From assembly GCF_023264675.1 (NCBI RefSeq), contig NZ_JAHFVG010000015.1:1-64000 (forward strand): DNA of 64,000 nucleotides, read 5' to 3'. The stretch comes from Rhodococcus sp. (in: high G+C Gram-positive bacteria). Lineage in GTDB: Bacteria > Actinomycetota > Actinomycetes > Mycobacteriales > Mycobacteriaceae. This document shows positions 45,812 to 54,266 of the stretch, one piece after another. Numbering within the stretch: the first letter of the stretch is position 1; every line of letters begins with the position of its first letter. A program made the position numbers and the translations under genes. The notes beneath the pieces were generated by a model. The model saw only the letters and a program-made list of their open reading frames with translations, made no database searches and was not told the origin of the DNA.

Positions 45812-46336
45812 TCATCTTTCGTCGAGACGCTCGAGTTCGGCGATGATCCGAGCCGCGATCTCGGCAGGCGGCGGACCGACATCGACCACGATCGCGCGCT
45901 CGTCGGCACCGATCGGCTCCAGCGTGGACATCTGGGTGTCGAGCAACGTGCTCGGCATGAAGTGGTCCATGCGCGCGTTCAGCCGTCCGCTGATTCGATC
46001 GCGAGTACCCGCCAGGTGCACGAACACGACATCATCCCCCGAACCACTCCTGAGCACGTCCCGATAGCTGCGCTTGAGTGCCGAGCACGTGACGATTCCC
46101 GGTTCACCCTTGCCGGTGTGCTCCCTGATCCAATCGGCGATGGTCTCGAGCCACGGCCAGCGATCCTCGTCGGTCAGGGGTGTACCCGACGCCATCTTGG
46201 CGACGTTCGACGCCGGATGCAGATCATCGCCCTCTTCCAGGTCCCACTTCAGGGCACCGGCGAGAATTCCTGCAACGGTTGACTTTCCGGATCCGGAGAC
46301 ACCCATGATCACCAGGACCGGGTGATTGCTGCTCAT
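45812..46336 (-). CDS. gntK: Gluconokinase GntK
   Basis: A 174-residue P-loop kinase that phosphorylates gluconate to 6-phosphogluconate for the pentose phosphate pathway. The Walker A GVSGSGKST is at residues 12-20; LEEGDDLHPASNVAKMASGTPLTDEDRWPWL and SALKRSYRDVLR are gluconokinase signatures, and HFMPSTLLDTQMSTLEP lies in the lid. It is one base downstream of the gluconate permease gene on the same strand, forming gntP-gntK. Confidence 0.94.
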   Translation of the reverse strand: MSSNHPVLVIMGVSGSGKSTVAGILAGALKWDLEEGDDLHPASNVAKMASGTPLTDEDRWPWLETIADWIREHTGKGEPGIVTCSALKRSYRDVLRSGSGDDVVFVHLAGTRDRISGRLNARMDHFMPSTLLDTQMSTLEPIGADERAIVVDVGPPPAEIAARIIAELERLDER

Positions 46337-46337
46337 G

Positions 46338-47717
46338 TCAGATCACCGCACTCAATGCGAGCACGCCCGCAAGGCCGGTCACCGAGATCACGCATTCCAT
46401 CACACTCCATGTCTTCAAGTTCTGCACAACGGTCGTACCCAGATACTCCTTGACCAACCAGAATCCCGCGTCGTTGACGTGAGAGAGGAACAGCGATCCG
46501 GAGCCGATCGCCAGCACCATCAGCGATACGTGCGTCGACGACAGTTCCGCGGCAACCGGAGCCAGGATTCCCGACGCCGTCACGGTCGCCACCGTGGCGG
46601 ACCCGGTCGCGACTCGAATGAGCACAGCGACCAGCCATGCCAGGAACAGCACCGGCAAGCTGCTGGATTTGATGGCGTCGGCGATCACGTCGGCGATCCC
46701 CGTGTCGATCAGAACCTGCTTGAAACCACCGCCGGCCCCCACGATCAGCAGGATTCCGGCGATCGGCGGCAACGAACTCTCGAGGGACTTGGCGATGGCC
46801 GGACGATCCATCCCGCCGCCGCTCCCCAACAGCCCGATCCCGGCCAGCACCGCGAGCCCCAGAGCGACGATCGGCGTTCCGAGAAAGTCCAACAATCCCT
46901 TGATCGTCGAATCGGATTCTGCCGCAAGCACATCCGCTGCAGCTTTGCCGAGCATCAGTACGACCGGAAGCAGGATGGCGGCGAGAGTGGCCGCGAAGCT
47001 CGGCCGTCGGCGAGTTTCTTTGTCTTCGTCCGAGGTCTCGAACAAGGCAGGCACCGGCACGTCGACCCACTTCGCGGCGAGTTTCCCGAACAGTGGGCCC
47101 GCGACGATCACGGTCGGGATCGCGACGAGCACACCGAGGCCGAGCGTCAGCCCCAGGTTCGCATTCAATGCCGAGACAGCAACGAGCGGGCCCGGGTGCG
47201 GCGGCACCAGACCGTGCATGGCGGACAACCCGGCAAGTGTGGGGATCGCGATCCTGATCAGAGGCTGACCTGATCTGCGGGCCACGAGAATGATGACGGG
47301 CATCATCAACACCAGGCCGATCTCGAAGAACATCGGCAAGCCGATCACTGCGCCTACCAGTGCCATCGTCCAGGGCAGCAGCGCGGGCGATGACCGGCCG
47401 ACCAGTGTGTCGACGACACGATCGGCGCCGCCCGAGTCGGCGAGCAATTTGCCGAACATCGCCCCGAAGCCGATCAGGATGCCGACGCTGCCCATCGTCG
47501 CGCCGAAGCCTGTGACGAAGGCAGCGACGGAATCTGCCGCGCCGAGTCCGGCGGCGATGCCGACACCGACGGCGCCGATGGTCAGCGAGAGGAACGGATG
47601 GAGCTTCAACCAGGTGATGAGTCCGATGATGACCGCGACGCCGACGACGGCAGCGGCGATGAGCTGCGTGTCGGACGCGGTGGCGCCCTCAGCGGCTTGG
47701 GCGAGTGTCGTGAGCAT
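46338..47717 (-). CDS. gntP: Gluconate:H+ symporter, GntP family
   Basis: A 459-residue permease with 12-14 membrane segments. GntP-family features include GFGATMGSVGILIGFGAMFGKLL near residue 70, LPMFFEIGLVLMMPVI, the GLVPPHPGPLVAVSALNANLG loop near residue 165, and a C-terminal FLSHVNDAGFWLVKEYLG. It imports gluconate for the adjacent kinase. A GntR/FCD-type operator lies about 70 bases upstream of its start. Confidence 0.93.
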   Translation of the reverse strand: MLTTLAQAAEGATASDTQLIAAAVVGVAVIIGLITWLKLHPFLSLTIGAVGVGIAAGLGAADSVAAFVTGFGATMGSVGILIGFGAMFGKLLADSGGADRVVDTLVGRSSPALLPWTMALVGAVIGLPMFFEIGLVLMMPVIILVARRSGQPLIRIAIPTLAGLSAMHGLVPPHPGPLVAVSALNANLGLTLGLGVLVAIPTVIVAGPLFGKLAAKWVDVPVPALFETSDEDKETRRRPSFAATLAAILLPVVLMLGKAAADVLAAESDSTIKGLLDFLGTPIVALGLAVLAGIGLLGSGGGMDRPAIAKSLESSLPPIAGILLIVGAGGGFKQVLIDTGIADVIADAIKSSSLPVLFLAWLVAVLIRVATGSATVATVTASGILAPVAAELSSTHVSLMVLAIGSGSLFLSHVNDAGFWLVKEYLGTTVVQNLKTWSVMECVISVTGLAGVLALSAVI

Positions 47718-47787
47718 GAACGTCGCCCTGTCTGAGTGAGGTGGTTCCGTCGCGGGTACGCGACGTGACTCCGCTCACTATCCCCAA

Positions 47788-47798
47788 TAGTCATACAA
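47788..47798. promoter_or_regulatory. FCD-GntR operator upstream of gntP
   Basis: tagtcatacaa fits the FadR-subfamily pattern TnGTnnnACnA exactly. It lies 71 bases upstream of gntP and about 1 kb from the FCD-GntR regulator gene. Confidence 0.5.
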
Positions 47799-47837
47799 AT
47801 GGCAAGAGCCTGGCTCAATTGCCGTACTAATAACCTT

Positions 47838-48716
47838 TCAAGAGCGCGTCGGCACGTGGCGCTGGAGAAACGCGATCTGATCGACGACGACCTTCTCGAA
47901 CGCATCACCGACGTAGATGTCGAAGTGTCCATCGGGGTACACCACGATTTCGCCCCGCGGCGCACGCTTGACGTGGCGAAGCGTCGCCTTCGCCGGAGCA
48001 ACGGTGTCGGAGCTGCAGACGGCGAACATGATCGGGCACGTCACCTTCGAGGCAGATCGGCCGGGCCGGCGCAGCGGGATGTCGAGCCCGACCCGGGCGA
48101 GCACTTCGTTGTGGAACTCGGCACCGTCGGGCACGAGTCCGAGGTAGCCGCTCTCCGCATCCGCCGAGGACATCAGCGCCGTCGACCCAGGCGACCCGGC
48201 GAGCGGAATCATCACCGGCGGACGTCCCAACCACGATCCGACTCGGTCGCGGAGCGCTCGCGCGGTCACCCGAGCGGCGGTCAGCGGCGGCGTCGCGAGC
48301 GCCGATGCGATGCCGTCGGTGAAGGGGCACTGCGACACCACCGCGGCGATATCGCCGTCACGCGCCGCCGCGACGATGACGTGCCCACCGCCGAACGAAC
48401 TTCCCCACAGCACGATCCGTCCGGTATCGAGTGTCCTGGCGTAGGCGATCGCCGACGCCCAGTCCGTCAGCTGCCGCTCGACGTCGAGCAACTGCCGAGG
48501 CTCGCCGTCGCTGTCGCCGAAGTGGCGGTAGTCGAACACCAGGCAGGCATAGCCCGCTGCTGTGAATCTCTCGGCGAACGCGTCGAGACGCATGCCTCGA
48601 ACGGCGCCGAGCCCGTGGCCCATCACCACGACGGGCGCGCCTGCATCTCCGGGATACAGCCACGCGCTGCACTGCACTCCACCGGACGGAAAACGAACGT
48701 CGACTCGATCCGACAT
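47838..48716 (-). CDS. Alpha/beta hydrolase
   Basis: A 292-residue alpha/beta hydrolase of the dienelactone-hydrolase/acyl-peptidase type. It has VVVMGHGLGAVRGMRL with the oxyanion loop, YRHFGDSDGEPR, and the nucleophile elbow GSSFGGGH. The acid is near MFAVCSSDTVAPA and the catalytic His in YPDGHFDIYVGDAF. No signal peptide is seen; the substrate is unknown. ATG at 48716 follows AGGTGG; a longer GTG start would bury this ribosome site. Confidence 0.83.
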   Translation of the reverse strand: MSDRVDVRFPSGGVQCSAWLYPGDAGAPVVVMGHGLGAVRGMRLDAFAERFTAAGYACLVFDYRHFGDSDGEPRQLLDVERQLTDWASAIAYARTLDTGRIVLWGSSFGGGHVIVAAARDGDIAAVVSQCPFTDGIASALATPPLTAARVTARALRDRVGSWLGRPPVMIPLAGSPGSTALMSSADAESGYLGLVPDGAEFHNEVLARVGLDIPLRRPGRSASKVTCPIMFAVCSSDTVAPAKATLRHVKRAPRGEIVVYPDGHFDIYVGDAFEKVVVDQIAFLQRHVPTRS

Positions 48717-48831
48717 GACCCCACCTCTCACTCACCGAAGCCCCCACGTCGAAGACTAGCGACTTCGGCGGCCCGCGGGCCAGAAAGTTCAGCGACAAGA
48801 GAACATTCCCGATACGTGGCACGATCGAACC

Positions 48832-49569
48832 GTGGTTGCCGAAGCACGCGCAGATTTTCTGCAGTTACACGATTCCGTACTCGAGAGACTGGGGCGGTCG
48901 ATCGTGGACGGTGGTGTGCCCGCGGGAACCCGGATCTCCGCCGACGACGTGGCAACACGCTTCGAAGTCTCCCGCACGGTCGTCCGCGAGGTGGTCCGAG
49001 TCCTCGAGTCCCTCGGCCTCCTCACCGTCCGGCGACGGGTCGGCATCACCGTTCTCGATTCGGTGCACTGGAATTCATTGGACCCGCTGGTCATCCGGTG
49101 GCAGCTCGCGGGCCCGAACCGAGCACGTCAGCTCGTGGTCCTCAGCGAATTACGTTCCGGTATCGAACCTTTGGCTGCACGTCTGGCGGCATCGAGAGCA
49201 ACGCCCGAGCAGTGCGGCCAGTTGACCGCCGCGGTGATCGGAATGTCGGCCACGTCGAGAGCTGCCAATTCCGACGCCTACCTCTCCCATGACTCCGACT
49301 TCCACCGAACCTTGCTGGCGGCCTCGGGCAATCCGATGCTGCGGTCGATGTCCGACATCGTCGTCGAGGTGCTTGCCGGGCGTACCCGTCACGCCCTGAT
49401 GCCGCACCAGGCCGATCCCGAGGCCATTCGCTTACACGGCGTCGTCGCCTCGGCGGTCCAGGCCGGTGACTCCGTCGCCGCCGAGAAGGCCATGTTCGAG
49501 ATCGTCACCGAATCGGCCACGGCAATGACGGCAACCGCTACGGCGCCGACAGGATCAGACCCGACGTAG
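48832..49569 (+). CDS. GntR-family regulator with FCD domain, probable gluconate regulator
   Basis: A 245-residue FadR-subfamily regulator. The winged helix covers about residues 15-75 (ISADDVATRFEVSRTVVREVVRVLESLGLLTVRRRVG) and the FCD ligand domain has the metal-binding pattern with FHRTLLAASGNPML and HALMPHQAD. Location next to gntP-gntK and the matching operator at 47788 suggest it controls gluconate uptake. The start is GTG at 48832. Its 3' end overlaps that of ltp2 by 32 bases on the opposite strand. Confidence 0.85.
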   Translation: MVAEARADFLQLHDSVLERLGRSIVDGGVPAGTRISADDVATRFEVSRTVVREVVRVLESLGLLTVRRRVGITVLDSVHWNSLDPLVIRWQLAGPNRARQLVVLSELRSGIEPLAARLAASRATPEQCGQLTAAVIGMSATSRAANSDAYLSHDSDFHRTLLAASGNPMLRSMSDIVVEVLAGRTRHALMPHQADPEAIRLHGVVASAVQAGDSVAAEKAMFEIVTESATAMTATATAPTGSDPT

Positions 49570-50710
49570 GAACCCCGGTTCCCGCGGTCACCAGCACGTT
49601 GCTCACGGCGGGAACCTGGTTGACGGACGTGCCACGAATCTGCCTGACGCCCTCGGCAATTCCGTTCATGCCGTGGATGTACGCCTCCCCCAACTGCCCA
49701 CCGTGCGTGTTGAGCGGCAGCCTCCCGCCGAGCTCGATCGCGCCACCGGCGATGAAGTCCTTCGCTTCGCCGCGCGCACAGAACCCGAGTTCCTCGAGCT
49801 GCATCAGCACGAACGGGGTGAAGTGGTCGTAGAGCACGGCCATCTGCATGTCCGACGGCGTGAGCGAGGACTGCGACCACAGCTGGTCGCCGACGAGACC
49901 CATTTCCGGCAGTCCGGTCATGGCGTCACGGTAGTAGCTGGTCATGATGTATTGATCGGCGCCGCTGCCCTGCGCTGCCGCAGTGATGACCGCCGCCGGA
50001 TTCGGCAGGTCCCTCGCACGTTCGACGGAGGTGACCACGATGGCGATCCCTCCGTCGGACTCCTGGCAGCAGTCGAGAAGGTGCAGCGGTTCGGCGATCC
50101 ACCGGGAATTCTGGTGATCCTCCAGTGTGATCGGTTTTCCGTAGAAGAACGCTGCCGGGTTGTTCGCCGCATGCTTGCGGTCCGCGACGGCCACCCTGCC
50201 GAAATCCTCGCTCGTCGCCCCGTAGACGTGCATGTACCGCTGCGCGACCATCGCCACGAACGATGCGGGTGTCCCCAATCCGTGTGGGTACGACCACCCG
50301 GCGTCGACGCCCGACGACGTCGGAGCCGCGGCAAGATGCGAGGCCACCTGCCCGAACCTGGCCCCGGACCGCTCGTTGAACGCCCGATACGCGACGACCA
50401 CGTCGGCGACGCCGGTGGCCACCGCCATCGCGGCCTGCTGGACCGTCGCACACGCAGCACCCCCGCCGTAGTGAATTCGGCTGAAGAACTTCAGGTTCGG
50501 GATTCCCACGGCACGAGCGACAGCAGTCTCGGTGTTGGTGTCCATCGTGAACGACGTCAAACCGTCGACGTCGGTCGAAGCGAGACCGGCGTCGTCGAGT
50601 GCCGCCGTGACGGCTTCGGCGGCGAGCCGAAGTTCGCTACGCCCCGAGTCTTTCGAGAAATCCGTCGCACCGATCCCGACGATCGCAGCCTTTCCGGACA
50701 GCCCGCTCAC
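49538..50710 (-). CDS. ltp2: Steroid side-chain aldolase Ltp2
   Basis: A 390-residue thiolase-like retro-aldolase. With the DUF35 domain of ChsH2 it cleaves the 17-hydroxy-C22-CoA intermediate into androst-dienedione-type ketone and propionyl-CoA, the last side-chain step. Near-identical stretches to Rv3540c include GIGATDFSKDSGRSELRLAAEAV, THGGQLGEAYIHGMNGIAEGVRQIRGTSVNQV and TAGTGVPTSGLI. Tyr344 in LGEAY is a candidate catalytic residue. Its start lies four bases inside the end of chsH1, and it is the last gene of the five-gene operon. Confidence 0.95.
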   Translation of the reverse strand: MSGLSGKAAIVGIGATDFSKDSGRSELRLAAEAVTAALDDAGLASTDVDGLTSFTMDTNTETAVARAVGIPNLKFFSRIHYGGGAACATVQQAAMAVATGVADVVVAYRAFNERSGARFGQVASHLAAAPTSSGVDAGWSYPHGLGTPASFVAMVAQRYMHVYGATSEDFGRVAVADRKHAANNPAAFFYGKPITLEDHQNSRWIAEPLHLLDCCQESDGGIAIVVTSVERARDLPNPAAVITAAAQGSGADQYIMTSYYRDAMTGLPEMGLVGDQLWSQSSLTPSDMQMAVLYDHFTPFVLMQLEELGFCARGEAKDFIAGGAIELGGRLPLNTHGGQLGEAYIHGMNGIAEGVRQIRGTSVNQVPAVSNVLVTAGTGVPTSGLILSAP

Positions 50711-51087
50711 GACAGCCTCACCGTCGCGGTGATGTGATCGCCCAGCGAGTCCGTGCCGACGACCTCCACGGTCACGCTCTCCCCCGACACGTCGGCCACC
50801 GTGCCGGTCAACGTCAGAGTGTCGTAGGCGTACCAGGGCACCCCCAGCCGAAGGGCGATCGAACTCAGCACCGCCGACGGTCCCGCCCAGTCGGTGACGA
50901 ACCGCTGTACCAGGCCGGTGTCGGTGAGAATGTTGACGAAGATGTCCTTCGATCCTCGCTCGATCGCCTTGTCGCGGTCATGGTGAACGTCTTGAAAATC
51001 TCTGGTGGCCAACGCAGTCGACACCACGAACGTCGGGTCGGCGGTGATCTTCAGTTCGGGTAGGACCTCGCCGACGGTCGCGATCAT
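50707..51087 (-). CDS. chsH1: MaoC-like hydratase subunit ChsH1
   Basis: A 126-residue single hot-dog subunit that pairs with ChsH2 to hydrate the steroid enoyl-CoA with a three-carbon side chain. The catalytic pair is Asp30 and His35 in TRDFQDVHHDRDK, equivalent to those of Rv3541c. ATG at 51087 overlaps the chsH2 TGA as ATGA and matches the known N-terminus (VGEVLPELKITADPTF); upstream starts would extend into chsH2. Confidence 0.95.
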   Translation of the reverse strand: MIATVGEVLPELKITADPTFVVSTALATRDFQDVHHDRDKAIERGSKDIFVNILTDTGLVQRFVTDWAGPSAVLSSIALRLGVPWYAYDTLTLTGTVADVSGESVTVEVVGTDSLGDHITATVRLS

Positions 51088-52028
51088 CGGCCCGTCCTGT
51101 TCGTCGCCGGGCCTGCGACGCCGATCGGTCGCCATGCAGGCAACGTCAACTCGTCGTCGATTCGCCGGAACTCGACCTCGACCTCCGTCCCGATGGCCAC
51201 GTCCGCCGGTTCGATCCCCCGCAGTTCACCGAGCATCCGCACTCCTTCTTCCAGTTCGACGAGCGCAACCACGAACGGCAGAGTTCGCCCCGGCACTTTC
51301 GGCGCGTGGTGCACCACGTAGCTGAAGACGGTGCCTCGTCCACTCGCCACGACGTACTCGATCGGCTCCGACTTGTCCTGCCAAATGGCCGGGATGGGAG
51401 GGTGTCGCAGCGATCCGTCCTGCACTCGCTGAATTCTGAGCTCGCCGACCTTGGTTCCGTCCCAGAAGAATTCGGTCTCCTGGGATGCCACGGGCCGAAT
51501 CTGTTCGGAAACATCGGCAACAACCGTTGGAGCGAACTTGAGTACGCGGAACAGCATCTCGGCGACCGGTTCGTCGCCGACATACCACGTGTTGTGGACC
51601 GTGACGAACCAGCCGAGTCCGAGGCCGGTCTTCTTCGGTCCGACGACGCCGTCGAGTCGCGCGGTGAGAGAGACCTCCTCCCCGAGTTCGAGATACCGGT
51701 GATACGTCTGCTCGCAGTTGGTTGCGACGATCGAGGTGAACCCGGCGTCGTCGAGTATCTCCATGATCTGTCCGAGCGGATCGTCGGCGGACCGAGTTCG
51801 GTGCAACCCGCCCATCGTCCACACCTGCGCCATCGCCGGCGGCGCCACGACGGCTTTGTGCCCGGCAGCCTGCGCGGCGCCCACATCGACGTAGATGGGG
51901 TTGACGTCCCCGATGGCCTCGATCCAGTTGTTGATCATCGGCTGGTTGACGGGGTCACGTCCTGCGCGCGGAGCGCAGTCTCCCTGTGCTGCAATACGTG
52001 TCGCAGCGTCGATAATCGATTCGCTCAT
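51084..52028 (-). CDS. chsH2: MaoC-DUF35 protein ChsH2
   Basis: A 314-residue two-domain protein. Residues 1 to about 175 form a MaoC-like hot dog (NQPMINNWIEAIGDVNPIYVD, VAPPAMAQVWTMGG) that pairs with ChsH1. Residues about 185-310 form a DUF35 OB-fold domain (ETEFFWDGTKVGELRIQR, SGRGTVFSYVVHHAPKVPG) that binds Ltp2. The DUF35 zinc-ribbon Cys residues are absent. Its start overlaps the end of fadE29. Confidence 0.95.
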   Translation of the reverse strand: MSESIIDAATRIAAQGDCAPRAGRDPVNQPMINNWIEAIGDVNPIYVDVGAAQAAGHKAVVAPPAMAQVWTMGGLHRTRSADDPLGQIMEILDDAGFTSIVATNCEQTYHRYLELGEEVSLTARLDGVVGPKKTGLGLGWFVTVHNTWYVGDEPVAEMLFRVLKFAPTVVADVSEQIRPVASQETEFFWDGTKVGELRIQRVQDGSLRHPPIPAIWQDKSEPIEYVVASGRGTVFSYVVHHAPKVPGRTLPFVVALVELEEGVRMLGELRGIEPADVAIGTEVEVEFRRIDDELTLPAWRPIGVAGPATNRTGR

Positions 52029-53176
52029 CGAATCACCCGCGGCAGCCCGAGCCCGGACGTCGCGATCAGCTCGCGCATCACCTCGTTGACGCCGCCTCCG
52101 AACGTGATGACGAGATTTCGTTTGACCTGTTTGTCCAACCAGTCCATCAGCTTCGCCGTGTCCTCGTCCGACGCGTTGCCGTGGCGGCCCACCATCTCCT
52201 CCGCCAGCCGGCCGACTCGCTGAATACGCTCGGTGGCAAACACTTTGGTCGCGGACGCGTCGGCGATGTCGACCGCGTCGGCGGTACTCGACGCCACCTG
52301 CCAGTTCAGCAGTTCGTTGATGCGGAAGGTCGCGTGAATCTCACCGAGAGCACGTCGGACATCGTCGTGACCCAGCAGATCGTGGGCGCGGGCCCACGTG
52401 GACAACCGTAGGTAGAGCCCGGCGATCCGTCCGGCGGGGCCGAGCATCACGCGCTCGTGATTGAGCTGAGTTGTGATGAGTCGCCAGCCGGCGTTCTCCT
52501 CCCCCACCAGCATGTCGACGGGAACCCGCACGTCGTTGTAGTACGTCGCATTGACGTGGTGCGCGCCGTCACACGTGATGATCGGGGTCCACGAGTAACC
52601 GGGGTCGCGTGTATCGACGATCATCATCGAGATCCCGCGGTGCCGCGAGTCCGGCGCGCCGGTGCGCACGGCCAGCCAGACGTAGTCGGCGTCGTGGCCG
52701 CCGGTGGTGAAGATCTTCTGCCCGTTGACGATGTACTCGTCGCCGTCGCGAACGGCGGTGGTGCGCAGCGACGCGAGGTCGGTTCCGGCTTCCGGTTCGG
52801 TGTAACCGATCGCGAAGTGGACCTCACCCGCCAGTATCCTGTGCAGAAACTGTGCCTTCTGCGCGTCCGTCCCGTACTTCTGCAGGGTGGGTCCGACGGT
52901 CTGGAGCGTCACCGCCGGAAGCGGAACATCAGCTCGCGCAGCCTCGTTCACGAAGATCGACTGCTCGACGTCGCCGAACCCGAGGCCGCCGAATTCCTTC
53001 GGCCAGCCGACTCCGAGCCTGCCGTCGGTGCCCATGCGCTTGATGATCTTGCGATAGGTCTCACCGTGCCGCTCGGTCATCATGACGTCGGCATCGTGTT
53101 CGCTGACGAGGTCGGCGAAGTAGTTGCGCAGTTCCGCTTGAAGTTTCAGTTGCTCTTCGGTCAGTTCGACGAACAT
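52025..53176 (-). CDS. fadE29: Acyl-CoA dehydrogenase subunit FadE29 (ChsE1)
   Basis: A 383-residue acyl-CoA dehydrogenase subunit that forms an alpha2beta2 enzyme with FadE28, oxidising the three-carbon-side-chain steroid CoA ester. FAD and substrate motifs seen are IGYTEPEAGTDLASLRT, NGQKIFTTGGHDADYVWLAVRT, QLNHERVMLGPAG and the C-terminal NLVITFGGGVNEVMRELIA. ATG at 53176 gives the family N-terminus MFVELTEEQLKLQAELRNYF and overlaps fadE28 by 16 bases. Confidence 0.95.
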   Translation of the reverse strand: MFVELTEEQLKLQAELRNYFADLVSEHDADVMMTERHGETYRKIIKRMGTDGRLGVGWPKEFGGLGFGDVEQSIFVNEAARADVPLPAVTLQTVGPTLQKYGTDAQKAQFLHRILAGEVHFAIGYTEPEAGTDLASLRTTAVRDGDEYIVNGQKIFTTGGHDADYVWLAVRTGAPDSRHRGISMMIVDTRDPGYSWTPIITCDGAHHVNATYYNDVRVPVDMLVGEENAGWRLITTQLNHERVMLGPAGRIAGLYLRLSTWARAHDLLGHDDVRRALGEIHATFRINELLNWQVASSTADAVDIADASATKVFATERIQRVGRLAEEMVGRHGNASDEDTAKLMDWLDKQVKRNLVITFGGGVNEVMRELIATSGLGLPRVIR

Positions 53177-54174
53177 GCTGCCCCCACCAGATCGAGTCGG
53201 TACGACGCTCCACCGACGAGTCGCGCAAGATCCTTGGCCGCCGAGTAGTACCGGTGCATCGGGTAGGTGACGTCGACGCCGATTCCGCCATGCAGGTGAT
53301 GACACATCTGCATAGCCGCAGGCAGCTCCGCGGCGATCCAATAGGCGAGTACGTCGTTGTCGTCGGCTGCACTCCCCGACGAGGTCTGCCATACCGCGGA
53401 CACTGCGGCGACGTGGATGGTTCGGGCCGTGACGTACACGTCGGCGATCTCGCCTGCCACCGCCTGGAACGTGGCGAGCGGCTTGCCGAACTGATGGCGA
53501 CCGGCAAGGTGGGATGCGGTGAGTGCCGCGGCGCCCGCGGCGAGACCGTCGGCGACCGCGCCGATCGCCGACAGCGAAATCCGATACAGCGTCGCGACGT
53601 CGGTGCTGACGAGGATGCCGGGGGCCGAGACGAAGTCGACGGTGTACTCCGGGTCTCCGCTCGACGACGGCGTCCGGTGAACACTCACTCCGTCGACACG
53701 GGGATCGACGAGGACGACGCCACTGTCGGTCGGCACGAGAATGCGGTGTGCCTGAGCCGCGTACGGGACGGCAATCTTCGTCCCGCTGATCGATGCGGTG
53801 GTGCCGTCGAGGACTGCTCGGGTGGACGGCACGGCGGGAAACTGCGCCCCCGGCTCGGCGAGGGCGGCCGTCAGAATTGCGCCCGCCGGAACCGCCGCCG
53901 CGAGCACCTCGGGCTCGGCCAGCGCCACGAGCGGCACGACTCCGAAACCGAGGGTGGCGAGCGCGGGACCGACCGCCGCCGCGGCGGCGAGCTCGGTGAG
54001 GACAGCTGCCGCCTCGGGGAGTCCGAGGCCGTCGCCGCCTGCGGACTCGGGAAGCAGCATCGTGCACAGTCCCGCATCGGTCAGTGCCGCCCACAGGTCG
54101 TCGGGTTCGCGCGCGAGCAACCCGCGAACCATCTCGGCGACTGTCGTCTGGGTCGCGTCCGAAGTGAAATCCAC
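53161..54174 (-). CDS. fadE28: Acyl-CoA dehydrogenase subunit FadE28 (ChsE2)
   Basis: A 337-residue partner subunit to FadE29. It resembles Rv3544c in length and in HQFGKPLATFQAVAGEIADVYVTARTI and CHHLHGGIGVDVTYPMHRYYSAAKDLA, the C-terminal ACAD segment. It is the first gene of the fadE28-fadE29-chsH2-chsH1-ltp2 operon. The start is GTG at 54174, with a perfect KstR operator 35 bases upstream. The N-terminal half is Ala-rich and divergent, as usual in these heteromeric ACADs. Confidence 0.94.
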   Translation of the reverse strand: MDFTSDATQTTVAEMVRGLLAREPDDLWAALTDAGLCTMLLPESAGGDGLGLPEAAAVLTELAAAAAVGPALATLGFGVVPLVALAEPEVLAAAVPAGAILTAALAEPGAQFPAVPSTRAVLDGTTASISGTKIAVPYAAQAHRILVPTDSGVVLVDPRVDGVSVHRTPSSSGDPEYTVDFVSAPGILVSTDVATLYRISLSAIGAVADGLAAGAAALTASHLAGRHQFGKPLATFQAVAGEIADVYVTARTIHVAAVSAVWQTSSGSAADDNDVLAYWIAAELPAAMQMCHHLHGGIGVDVTYPMHRYYSAAKDLARLVGGASYRLDLVGAACSSN

Positions 54175-54209
54175 GCCTGATTACCTGCCTCGGCCGAATC
54201 GAATTCGAG

Positions 54210-54223
54210 TAGAACGTGTTCTA
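54210..54223. promoter_or_regulatory. KstR operator 10 (fadE28 operon)
   Basis: tagaacgtgttcta is a perfect match to TnnAACnnGTTnnA in the 92-base gap between fadE34 and fadE28. Confidence 0.87.
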
Positions 54224-54266
54224 TTTTTAACACCTCCCGGCCGGTTCCACCAGAGGTGTCGACGAG

